From a bacterium (GTDB taxonomy: Bacteria; 4484-113; JAFGCY01): a stretch of DNA of 30,572 bases. The DNA lies in the NCBI GenBank assembly GCA_020849855.1, contig JADZFO010000057.1, positions 1 to 30,572 of the forward strand, given 5' to 3'. The notes below the pieces were generated by a model. That model searched no databases, was not told the DNA's origin, and saw nothing but the letters and a program-made list of their open reading frames with translations. Positions 14,594-21,369 of this stretch are shown one piece after another (positions within the stretch are counted from its first letter, which is position 1; each line of letters begins with the position of its first letter). The translations under genes and the position numbers were made by a program.

Positions 14594-15598
14594 ATGACTT
14601 CCAACTCCATCTGGGTATTGGGTGACAAGGAACTCACCCTCGATCGGCCCCGGATCATGGCAATCGTCAATGCCGATCCTGAGAGCTTTCATCCCGGCAG
14701 CCGGATCAGTGGAGAAGCCGCACTGATCCGCGAACGCCTGGCCCTGCTGGCAGCAGACGGCGCGGACATCCTCGACATCGGGGGCCAGAGCACACGGCCC
14801 GGCAGCGTCAGTGTTGGCCCTGCGGAAGAGCTGCGGCGAGTAATCCCGGTGCTGGAGGGCGCGCTTGAACTTAGCCACCTGCGCGAGCGCGACGGCGGCC
14901 CGATGCTGACAGTCAGCGTTGACACATTCCACGCCGAGGTGGCGCGCGAGGCGCTGGCGCTGGGTGTGCACTGCGTCAATGACATCTCGGCCGGCAGCCT
15001 GGACCCGCAGCTCTGGGAGACCGTGGCCGGCAGCGACTGCGGCTATGTGCTGATGCACATGCAGGGCACCCCGGCCGACATGCAGCAGGCGCCGCACTAC
15101 GACGACTGCGTGGCGGAGGTGGGCGCCTTTCTATCGCAGAAGCTGGCGCAGCTTGAGGCGCTGGGAGTTGCAGAACAGCGCGTGGCCCTCGACCCCGGCA
15201 TCGGCTTTGGCAAGCGCCTGCAGGACAACCTGGCCCTGATCAGCGGGGCAGGGAGGCTCAGGAGTCTTGCAGGGGCTGGATACAGCTTCGTAGGGGCGCA
15301 CGGATGTGCGCCCAATTCCAATGAGGCCAGGACGGGCGCACATCCGTGCGCCCCTACACATGGTGGCCCGTCATTGCTCTACGGCCTGTCGCGCAAGAGC
15401 TTCATCAAGAGCCTGATGAACGAGGCCGGGCGGCCGGAAGCCGCAGCCGCGCCCGAGCAGCGCCTGCCGGCCAGCCTGGGCGCTGCCTGGCACCTGCTGG
15501 ACCAGGGCGTGATGCTGCACCGCGTGCATGATGTGGCCGAGACGCGGCAGCTGATGAGCCTGTGGGAAGCGCTTAACTCTGGTGGCACCGGTTTGTAG
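14594..15598 (+). CDS. folP: Dihydropteroate synthase, with in-frame palindromic insert
   Basis: A 334-residue TIM-barrel enzyme that joins 6-hydroxymethyl-dihydropterin diphosphate and p-aminobenzoate to dihydropteroate; it is the target of sulfonamides. Motifs are MAIVNADPESFHPGSR (in place of the common N-x-TPDSF), GADILDIGGQSTRPGS, VNDISAG, MHMQGTP, and LDPGIGFGK. GLSRKSFI follows near residues 264-271. The usual length is about 270-290. Most of the excess is about 22 residues (VGAHGCAPNSNEARTGAHP and a few more) encoded by a perfect inverted repeat at 15291-15356, just before the strand LLYGLSRKS. A Shine-Dalgarno AAGGGG precedes the ATG at 14594. Confidence 0.95.
   Translation: MTSNSIWVLGDKELTLDRPRIMAIVNADPESFHPGSRISGEAALIRERLALLAADGADILDIGGQSTRPGSVSVGPAEELRRVIPVLEGALELSHLRERDGGPMLTVSVDTFHAEVAREALALGVHCVNDISAGSLDPQLWETVAGSDCGYVLMHMQGTPADMQQAPHYDDCVAEVGAFLSQKLAQLEALGVAEQRVALDPGIGFGKRLQDNLALISGAGRLRSLAGAGYSFVGAHGCAPNSNEARTGAHPCAPTHGGPSLLYGLSRKSFIKSLMNEAGRPEAAAAPEQRLPASLGAAWHLLDQGVMLHRVHDVAETRQLMSLWEALNSGGTGL
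15291..15356. repeat. 66-bp perfect inverted repeat inserted in frame in folP
   Basis: The 23-base arms at 15291-15313 and 15334-15356 are perfect inverse copies around a 20-base centre. Each arm is itself a hairpin: GGGCGCAC and GTGCGCCC around GGAT/ATCC. The 66 bp equal 22 codons. An arm-like hairpin, GGGCGCAC with GTGCGCCC, also occurs in the intergenic island at 20011-20029, so the arm is a dispersed repeat. Confidence 0.88.
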
Positions 15599-15632
15599 CC
15601 GGGGCCACCGACACCCGGCAGCAGGCAAGAGC

Positions 15633-15638
15633 TAAAAT
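15633..15638 (+). promoter_or_regulatory. -10 box for leaderless pheS mRNA
   Basis: TAAAAT is followed by exactly 6 bases and then GTG at 15645. No Shine-Dalgarno is visible. It starts a transcription unit 35 bases after folP. Confidence 0.5.
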
Positions 15639-15644
15639 CTCCGG

Positions 15645-17261
15645 GTGCCACTTCAGCTTCCACCACACCACTATGCCCTGATCCGCGCGCTGCTGACAGC
15701 TCCTGACGGCGCTGGCGCGGCCGCTGCGCCCGGGGCAGCCCTGAGCTTTGAGGAGCTCGCCGCGCGGGCGGGCATGGACCAGTCGCTGGTCAGCGCCGCG
15801 GCGACCGAGCTGGCGGCTCAGGGCTGGCTGGAGCTGCAGGCTCAGAACTACACCGAGCTGAAGCTGGGCGAGCTGGGCACCCTGATCGGCGCCGAGGAGG
15901 CCGAGCTGCCCGAGCGCAGGCTGGCCCGGGTGATCCGCGGGCTGGGCGGCAGCGCGAGCATCAAGGACCTTGGCAGCAACGATGAGCTGTCCCTGGCCGG
16001 GATCCAGGCCGGCAAGTTTGCCCGCAACCTGGCCGAGCTGGGCTGGGCCAGCTTTGAGGGCGGCGCGCTGAGCCTCAGCGGCGAGGCGGCTGGAGGCGAG
16101 CCGGCCCCGACGGCGCTGGAGACCGCGCTGGACGAGCTGGTGAAGCTGGGCGGCAAGGGCAGCTTTGGCGAGCCGCGGGACAGCGAGATCGCCGCGCTGG
16201 CCAGGGGCCGCAAGGAGCTGCTGAGCAGCGCTGAGCGCACCCGGCGCAGCGTGGCCCCGGCAGCCGCGAGGGCCGCTGAGCTAAAGCAGATGTGGGACGC
16301 CGGCGAGATCACCGAAGCCCGCGAGGCCAATGAGCTGACGCCGGAGATGCTGGCCGACGGTTCATGGCGCGATGTGCAGTTCCGGGCCTATGACGTCACC
16401 CTGGCGGCCGAGACGCCGGCGCCGGGCAAGGCGCATCCCCTGGTGCGCCTGATCGAGGAAGTGCGCCTGGCCTTCCTGGAGCTGGGCTTCTCAGAGGCGA
16501 GCTGCCCGATGGCCGAGACGGCCTTCTGGGACTTCGACGCGCTGTTCCAGCCCCAGGACCATCCGGCCCGCGAGATGCAGGATACCTTTTATGTCGGCCA
16601 TCCGGCCAGCTATCCGCTGCCCGAGGCTTACCAGATGGCCGACGGCAGCCGGCTGGACGTCGTGGACAACGTGAAGCGCGCGCATGAGGACGGCGGCGAC
16701 ACCGGCGGCCGCGGCTGGCGCTACCAGTGGAGCGAGAAGCGGGCCAGCCAGGTGGTGCTGCGCACGCACATGACGGCCAGCAGCATCCACGCCCTGGCGA
16801 AGATCTGCCAGCGCGACAGCGGCCCGCAGAACCCCTACAAGGTCTTTTCCATCGGGCGGGTCTTCCGCCGCGAGACGGTGGACTTCAAGCACCTGCCGGA
16901 GTTCACCCAGGTGGACGGCATCATCGTGGACCAGAACGCCAGCCTGTCCAGCCTGATGGGCACGCTGCGCAAGTTCTATGAGCGCATGGGCATCGAGGAC
17001 GTGATGCTCAAGCCGGACTTCTTCCCCTATACCGAGCCGTCAGTAGGCGTGCTGGTGAAGTGGGAGGGGCGCTGGCTGGAGATGGGCGGCGCGGGCATCT
17101 TCCGCCCGGAGGTGACCCTGCCACTGGGCTGTACAGCCCCGGTGCTGGCCTGGGGGCTGGGCCTCGAGCGCCTGGCGATGCTGCGCTTCGGCCTGACGGC
17201 GATCAAGGACCTGTATCTGCCCAAGCTGGACTTCCTGAAGGGCGCGCGCATCACGGGCTGA
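15645..17261 (+). CDS. pheS: Phenylalanyl-tRNA synthetase alpha subunit, archaeal/eukaryotic type
   Basis: A 538-residue protein that attaches phenylalanine to tRNA-Phe as part of an (alpha-beta)2 enzyme. Residues 1 to about 200 are winged-helix-like DNA-binding-type modules (LSFEELAARAGMDQSLVSAAATELAAQGW), as in archaeal and cytosolic PheRS-alpha; bacterial PheS instead has a coiled coil and about 330-350 residues. The catalytic domain shows MQDTFYVGHP, RAHEDGGDTGGRGWRYQWSE, VLRTHMTASS, the motif 2 region FSIGRVFRRETVDFKHLPEF, and motif 3 GLGLERLAMLRFGL. All follow the archaeal pattern. No pheT lies next to it. Archaeal-type PheRS is known in some bacteria such as spirochaetes, so transfer is plausible. 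Confidence 0.95.
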   Translation: MPLQLPPHHYALIRALLTAPDGAGAAAAPGAALSFEELAARAGMDQSLVSAAATELAAQGWLELQAQNYTELKLGELGTLIGAEEAELPERRLARVIRGLGGSASIKDLGSNDELSLAGIQAGKFARNLAELGWASFEGGALSLSGEAAGGEPAPTALETALDELVKLGGKGSFGEPRDSEIAALARGRKELLSSAERTRRSVAPAAARAAELKQMWDAGEITEAREANELTPEMLADGSWRDVQFRAYDVTLAAETPAPGKAHPLVRLIEEVRLAFLELGFSEASCPMAETAFWDFDALFQPQDHPAREMQDTFYVGHPASYPLPEAYQMADGSRLDVVDNVKRAHEDGGDTGGRGWRYQWSEKRASQVVLRTHMTASSIHALAKICQRDSGPQNPYKVFSIGRVFRRETVDFKHLPEFTQVDGIIVDQNASLSSLMGTLRKFYERMGIEDVMLKPDFFPYTEPSVGVLVKWEGRWLEMGGAGIFRPEVTLPLGCTAPVLAWGLGLERLAMLRFGLTAIKDLYLPKLDFLKGARITG

Positions 17262-17338
17262 TAGCGACGGCGGATGGCACTAAGAGGAAGGCCATGTTGT
17301 CCTCCCAGTCGCATGCCACAAGTTTCAGCAGGCTATGC

Positions 17339-17344
17339 TATGTT
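17339..17344 (+). promoter_or_regulatory. Candidate -10 box for the membrane protein at 17353
   Basis: TATGTT is followed by 8 bases and then ATG at 17353. An overlapping TATGCT lies at 17334-17339. The mRNA would be leaderless or nearly so. Confidence 0.4.
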
Positions 17345-17352
17345 CTCTGCAC

Positions 17353-18408
17353 ATGGACAAGCAGCGCAAAGCCGCGCCTTCGAGTTTAGCTTCGCTGGAC
17401 GACAAAACGACTGCGCCTGAAGCTGCTTCGAACCTTCGCGAGCCTGGCAGCCGAATAGTTCATCCTGACCTGCAGAATCGCGCGACTGTGGCCCAGTTCA
17501 ATCAGAGAATCAGCGCTACTCCGGCTGAAAGTTTGGGTATGCTCGAGAAGCTCTATCAGGCTTTGCTTGACAGCTCAAGTTTCATTCAGTTTGGAGTAGC
17601 CGGAGAGAGCTACGACGAAGTCTGCGCTGACATCAGGGCTGGCAAGATACTTGCTTATCCTCTCGGTGTCGCGATATGGATAGTCTGGCTGGCTTGCATA
17701 GTGATGGTAGCCCTCGCCTTTGTCCAGAGTCTGCAGTTCAACGCAGCTCCCAACTATGACTGGTCCTTCTGGGCCAAGATTGCCGCTGTAACGGGGTCAT
17801 CGGCGCTGGTTACAGCAGCTGTTACTCGCAGCTTCCTGCACAGCAAACAGCTTCTTACGAAGCTGAGTGAGAAGCTGCCAGAAAGTGGATTGATTGCCCG
17901 GCTCGCAGAAGGCCCGCGGACTGTGGCAGAGCTTGCCGAAGCGGTTCCGGCTTTGTTTCGCGCTGTCTTCTTCAACGTGAATCCTCGAAGCTGGCGCGAT
18001 GTATCCAAAGTGCTTCGTCATAACCTGGACTGGCTTTTGGAAGCTCCGCCAAAGCACATCCGGCCGGACTGGATCATCACGATTTGCTTTGCGGTCGCAT
18101 TTCTAGTCCTGCTTGGATTGATTGCTGGTGGGTTGAGTCTGGCTTTTTCACGCATTGGCACACAAGCATCAGCAATCGACGGCTGGCTCAACCTGCTCCA
18201 GACAGTAAGTTATGCTCTGCAACTAATACCTTTGTCATACAGCGTGCTTGTCGCTTCACAAGCTGGCAAGTCCGAGATTTTCCGGCGCCTGCTGCTGCCC
18301 TACATACGTGACCACATCAATGCGGATGAATCTGAGCTTGCCAGGCGGCAAGGGAAATCGCTGCCAAGTTCAGGTTTTGCTGACAGCACTTTTGACGCTG
18401 GGAAGTAG
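17353..18408 (+). CDS. Four-helix membrane protein, unknown family, member 3
   Basis: A 351-residue protein I cannot assign to a named family. A hydrophilic N-terminus of about 95 residues is followed by hydrophobic segments near 102-124, 139-158, 240-266 and 281-301. About 80 soluble residues lie between the two pairs, and a basic tail follows (IFRRLLLPYIRDHINADE). FLVLLGLIAGGL (250-261) and LLQTVSYALQLIP (281-293) match LLLLLGLLSGSL and LLDEMSYGISFLP of the protein at 3095 in sequence and in spacing (30-31 residues between the shared Gly and Ser). The base composition is less GC-rich than neighbours, which may mean more recent arrival. An in-frame ATG at 17335 is possible but falls on the -10 box. 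Confidence 0.7.
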   Translation: MDKQRKAAPSSLASLDDKTTAPEAASNLREPGSRIVHPDLQNRATVAQFNQRISATPAESLGMLEKLYQALLDSSSFIQFGVAGESYDEVCADIRAGKILAYPLGVAIWIVWLACIVMVALAFVQSLQFNAAPNYDWSFWAKIAAVTGSSALVTAAVTRSFLHSKQLLTKLSEKLPESGLIARLAEGPRTVAELAEAVPALFRAVFFNVNPRSWRDVSKVLRHNLDWLLEAPPKHIRPDWIITICFAVAFLVLLGLIAGGLSLAFSRIGTQASAIDGWLNLLQTVSYALQLIPLSYSVLVASQAGKSEIFRRLLLPYIRDHINADESELARRQGKSLPSSGFADSTFDAGK

Positions 18409-18410
18409 TC

Positions 18411-18416
18411 TACGAT
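18411..18416 (+). promoter_or_regulatory. Candidate -10 box for the beta-lactamase gene
   Basis: TACGAT is followed by 9 bases and then ATG at 18426. It overlaps the end of the preceding gene by a few bases downstream of its stop. No Shine-Dalgarno is visible. Confidence 0.35.
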
Positions 18417-18425
18417 TAGCATTGT

Positions 18426-19328
18426 ATGAGTAAAAGCATGGTCTTTCGCCGCCTTACCGCATTAGCGCTGCTCCTGCTGCAGATTGCTCTGGCGGCTACA
18501 GCAGTGCCTGCGCAAGCTGCTGATGACCCTCCCCAGCCCGTCATCGATCTCGGCCGGCATTTCGGCGGTCTCGACGGCTGCATTGTCGTCTTCGACTCCG
18601 ACAACGGCACGCAGACCATGTTCTACCCCGCGCGCTGCAAGAAGCGCTATCTGCCCTGCAGCACCTTCAAGATTCCGCATGCCCTGATGGCACTGGACGC
18701 CGGCGTGCTGGCCGGGCCGGATGACAGCATCGACTTCGACGCGATCAGCGCTGCGCCAATGGGCCAGCGCAGCGGGGATGACCTTTACGGTGTGAAAAGC
18801 CTGCGGCAGGCCATTGAGAAGAGCTTGGTGTGGTACTTCCAGGAGCTCGCGCGGCGCCTGGGCCCTGAGCGCGAGGCGACCTATCTGGCGCAGTTCAACT
18901 ATGGCAACATGGACAGCTCCAGCGAGCTGACCACCTTCTGGCTGGATGGCGGCGAGGGCAAGGGGCCTTACGGCAGCCTGGCAATCAGCGCTGACGAGCA
19001 GGTGCGCTTCCTGCAGAAGTTCTATGAAGGTTGCCTTGGCACCAGCCCCGAGGCGCTGGCGGGGGTGAAGGACTGTATCCGCCTGGAGGAGGCGCCGGGC
19101 GGATATGTCCTGAGCGGAAAGACCGGCTCGGGCCGCCTGCCGAGGCTGGGCGAGGCCGAGCCAAAGCTGCTGGGCTGGTTTGTGGGCTATGTGGAGCGGC
19201 CGGGCAAATCGCCGGTCTACTACGCCTTAAACCTTGAGGCCGATGACTGGGAGACCACCTGGGAGGCCCGCAAGCGCATCACTAAAGCCTGCCTGGCCGA
19301 ACTGGGGTATTGGCCCGCTGGTGAGTAG
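18426..19328 (+). CDS. Class D (OXA-like) beta-lactamase
   Basis: A 300-residue exported serine beta-lactamase or related penicillin-recognising enzyme. A signal peptide ends near AAATAVPAQAADD (residue ~31). The active-site motifs are complete: S79-T-F-K82 with the Lys that class D enzymes carbamylate, S133-L-V135 in KSLVWYFQELARRLG, Y159-G-N161, FWLDG at 171-175, and K232-T-G234. LGWFVGYVE follows. This matches class D rather than class A. It lies 17 bases after the membrane protein at 18408 and is followed by the hairpin island. The substrate range cannot be read from sequence. It is probably an intrinsic chromosomal enzyme, since no integron or transposon flanks it. Confidence 0.92.
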   Translation: MSKSMVFRRLTALALLLLQIALAATAVPAQAADDPPQPVIDLGRHFGGLDGCIVVFDSDNGTQTMFYPARCKKRYLPCSTFKIPHALMALDAGVLAGPDDSIDFDAISAAPMGQRSGDDLYGVKSLRQAIEKSLVWYFQELARRLGPEREATYLAQFNYGNMDSSSELTTFWLDGGEGKGPYGSLAISADEQVRFLQKFYEGCLGTSPEALAGVKDCIRLEEAPGGYVLSGKTGSGRLPRLGEAEPKLLGWFVGYVERPGKSPVYYALNLEADDWETTWEARKRITKACLAELGYWPAGE

Positions 19329-19368
19329 CAGCGCAACCCTGTCCGCATGGGCAGGGGGATCAGATCCA

Positions 19369-19406
19369 CAACAGAGTTAACTGAGTTAACAGAGTTTCAC
19401 AGAGAA
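19369..19406 (+). repeat. 9-bp-spaced AACAGAG array
   Basis: AACAGAGTT, AACTGAGTT and AACAGAGTT follow each other at 9-bp spacing and lead into CACAGAG. The array is preceded by GATCAGATC. It resembles the inner repeats of the element at 2108-2299. Confidence 0.6.
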
Positions 19407-19473
19407 AACTCTGATCTCGACAAGGTTGAAGGCTAACGCCACTGCTAGTCTTTTCGATGCAGCATTTGGCGGA

Positions 19474-19500
19474 GGGGCCTGGCTTGCCCAGGCCCGCGGC
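19474..19500 (+). repeat. CTTGC-loop hairpin element, copy B
   Basis: Same outer stem, CTTGC loop and GCGGC tail as at 106-132. The inner triplet is TGG paired with CCA instead of CAG with CTG. Confidence 0.75.
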
Positions 19501-19843
19501 GGGAGTACTAGCTCGCTGTAACGAACTCGGTCCAGAGCGCGGCACGGTATGCCGCTTCTTTTTCTTCTTTTCAACTCAGAACGAAAACCAGCGGGACGTC
19601 ATCCCGCGCTCCCCAGCTCCATCCCGCATCAGGCTCGCTGCATCGAACTCGGCGCGGAGCGCAGGCTTCTTGCGCAGCAAGAGCCTGCTTTCATGATTCC
19701 CATAGCAGCGGGACAGAGTTCCCGCCCCATCAATGCTTTCGGGCGCGAATACTATCGCGCCTACGGGAAGCTAAGAATGCAGGCCCCAGCTTCGCTGGCG
19801 GCCTGCGCTCCGCGCCTTCGATCAGCATCGAGATGGCAGCCGC

Positions 19844-19870
19844 GCCGCGGGCCGGTGCAAGACCGGCCCC
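19844..19870 (-). repeat. CTTGC-loop hairpin element, copy C
   Basis: Read on the minus strand, this copy has the same outer stem, loop and GCGGC tail. The inner triplet is GGT paired with ACC. A fourth, diverged copy lies at 20067-20088 on the minus strand with triplet GAG/CTC and loop CTTGT, but without the GCGGC tail. Confidence 0.75.
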
Positions 19871-19888
19871 TCCGGCCAGCAGCGGGAG

Positions 19889-19938
19889 AGCTTGGCTCGG
19901 TTGGGCTCGGTTCGCTCGGATAGCTCGGTTTGGATCGA
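19889..19938 (-). repeat. 9-bp-spaced ACCGAG array with ATTCGATC end
   Basis: On the minus strand the sequence begins ATTCGATCCAAACCGAG and continues with ATCCGAG, ACCGAG and AACCGAG at about 9-bp spacing. The terminus and repeats match the left end of the element at 2108 (GATTCGATCTAAA then AACCGAG repeats). It is probably a solo end or a decayed copy. Confidence 0.6.
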
Positions 19939-19972
19939 ATGGCAGCATGCCGCTTGTGCGTGGTTTACCCCA

Positions 19973-20121
19973 GGAGAAGATGCCGGCTAAAGCCCGCGTT
20001 CCGGGTTACCGGGCGCACGCGGTGCGCCCCAGGAGAAGATGCCGGCTAAAGCCGGCGTTCCGGGACGGGCCGAGACAAGCTCGGCCCCTACGGAGAAGCT
20101 TGCCGGCTGAAGCCGGCGTTC
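19973..20121 (+). repeat. Three ~60-bp hairpin units (GCCGGC-TAAA-GCCGGC)
   Basis: GGAGAAG units begin at 19973, 20032 and 20092. Each continues with TGCCGGCTAAAGCC and GCGTTCC. Between units sits a second hairpin, GGGCGCAC/GTGCGCCC at 20011-20029 and GGGCCGAG/CTCGGCCC at 20067-20087. Each unit therefore carries two hairpins of different type. Confidence 0.75.
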
Positions 20122-20139
20122 CCAGTGGAGATGCCCAGT

Positions 20140-21063
20140 CTAGAGCACGCGGCGGCCGGTAAAGGCGCGGCGCATCTTGCGCAGGGCTTCGTGCTCCACC
20201 TGGCGGATGCGCTCGCGGCTGACGCCGAACTCCGCGGCGAGCTGCTCCAGGGTGGCGCCCTCGTCGAAGTGCGCCACTCCGCCGCCTTCGCTCTCGGCTT
20301 CCTCAGCCAGGCCGAAGCGGCGGCAGATCACATAGCGCTCTTTCTCGTCCAGCACGCCGAGCAAGCCGCGCACGGTCAGTTTGTCGACAGTGCGCAGGAA
20401 GAGCTCGTTATCCGCGCCGACGCGGTCGGCGATAGACTGCCCGCCCTCGGCCAGCTCGTCGCCGTCGCTGTGCTCAAAGCCACTCTCGAGACTCATGATG
20501 AAGGGCACGGCGGAGGAGAAGCGCAGGATGTCCTCGGTGCTCAGGCCGGTCTGCTCGGCCAGCTCGGCCACGGTCGGCTCGCGGTGTTCTTCCTGCTGGA
20601 ACTTCTGGATCTCGCGGCGCAGCTTGTTGATTTTGTCGATGATGTGCTCGGGCACGCGGATGATCGACTGGTTGCTGATGATGTAGCGCAGGATGCGCTG
20701 GCGGATCCACCAGGTGGCATAGGTGCTCAGGCGGTGGCCCTTGCGCGGGTCGAACTTGTCGATCGCCGTCATCAGGCCGATGTTGCCCTCGCTGATCAAG
20801 TCCTGGAAAGGTATGCCGATGTTGCGGTACTGCTTGGCGATATTCAGCACCAGGCGCAAGTTGCTTTCAATCAGCTTGCGCCGGGCCGCGTCGCGCGCAT
20901 CAACATCATTGGCCTTGTTCCAAAGGATGCTGGTGAGCTCGATCTCTTCCTTGGGCGTGAGCAGGCTGACCGCGCTGAGCAGGTCCAGATACTGGATCAT
21001 GCCGTTGTCGAGGTATTCCCTCGAGCGCTCCACCGACCCGCTGTCCTTGCGTTTAGTGCTCAT
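20140..21063 (-). CDS. Sigma-70 family RNA polymerase sigma factor (RpoD/RpoS-like)
   Basis: A 307-residue group 1/2-like sigma factor. Region 1.2 is followed by region 2 (LIESNLRLVLNIAKQYRNIGIPFQDLISEGNIGLMTAIDKFDPRKGHRLSTYATWWIRQRI), which recognises the -10 box and melts DNA. Region 3 contains RVPEHIIDKINKLRREIQKF. Region 4 contains TLEQLAAEFGVSRERIRQVEHEALRKMRR, the -35-binding helix-turn-helix. There is no long region 1.1, and about ten extra residues (ESEGGGVAHF) lie in region 4 before TLEQL. Whether it is the primary or an RpoS-like factor cannot be settled here. The ATG at 21063 is chosen because a -10 box ends at 21088, so transcripts would start after the ATG at 21087. The 276 bases upstream to tatC hold no evident gene. 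Confidence 0.93.
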   Translation of the reverse strand: MSTKRKDSGSVERSREYLDNGMIQYLDLLSAVSLLTPKEEIELTSILWNKANDVDARDAARRKLIESNLRLVLNIAKQYRNIGIPFQDLISEGNIGLMTAIDKFDPRKGHRLSTYATWWIRQRILRYIISNQSIIRVPEHIIDKINKLRREIQKFQQEEHREPTVAELAEQTGLSTEDILRFSSAVPFIMSLESGFEHSDGDELAEGGQSIADRVGADNELFLRTVDKLTVRGLLGVLDEKERYVICRRFGLAEEAESEGGGVAHFDEGATLEQLAAEFGVSRERIRQVEHEALRKMRRAFTGRRVL

Positions 21064-21087
21064 ACGTGTTCTGGCGACTGCGCCCAT

Positions 21088-21093
21088 ATTCTA
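21088..21093 (-). promoter_or_regulatory. -10 box of the sigma factor gene
   Basis: TAGAAT on the minus strand directly abuts the ATG at 21087. Transcription starting about 7 bases later would give a leader of about 18 bases to the ATG at 21063, without a Shine-Dalgarno. Confidence 0.45.
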
Positions 21094-21369
21094 AACCTGA
21101 CCCTGAGGAGTTTGCGAATTGGTGGCGGAAAGTCGCGCAGACGCTGCCAGAAGTCTCTGGTGTCGTGCAGTGCTCCATTTCAGCCGGAAGCGGCATCCTG
21201 CCGCAGAAACCAGCCTGCGCCACAGTGGGCTGCGCGCATCTGGCCCTTCCAAACAGACTCGCGTGCTGCATATCTTGTTGCGCGCGACCGCAGGAATTTC
21301 CTGCGCCGCTGCGTAGTTATCGGCAGGGCCGGGCTCCGGCTGACGCCCTGTTACTTTCTTATACCCGTG

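Larger units (their letters stand above)
19340..20139. other. 800-bp gene-free hairpin island
   Basis: No convincing gene or RNA gene lies here. The stretch is nearly filled with hairpins and short repeats: a 9-bp-spaced array (19369-19406), hairpin copies B and C, GCGGCA/TGCCGC (about 19538-19554), GCGGGA/TCCCGC (about 19589-19605 and 19709-19726), AGGCTTCTTGC with its near complement (about 19663-19686), a GCAGGCC hairpin (19780-19806), a second 9-bp-spaced array (19889-19938), and three 60-bp units (19973-20121). A sequence containing CGAACTCGG and GAGCGC occurs twice directly, and a related GCGCGGAGCGC copy lies inverted near 19805. It separates convergent bla and sigma genes. Confidence 0.7.

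Noticed and set aside
19340-20139. Small genes or tRNA/ncRNA genes in the gene-free island
   Set aside because: Open frames there are short, overlap hairpin repeats and have no recognisable motifs; no cloverleaf fold was seen.
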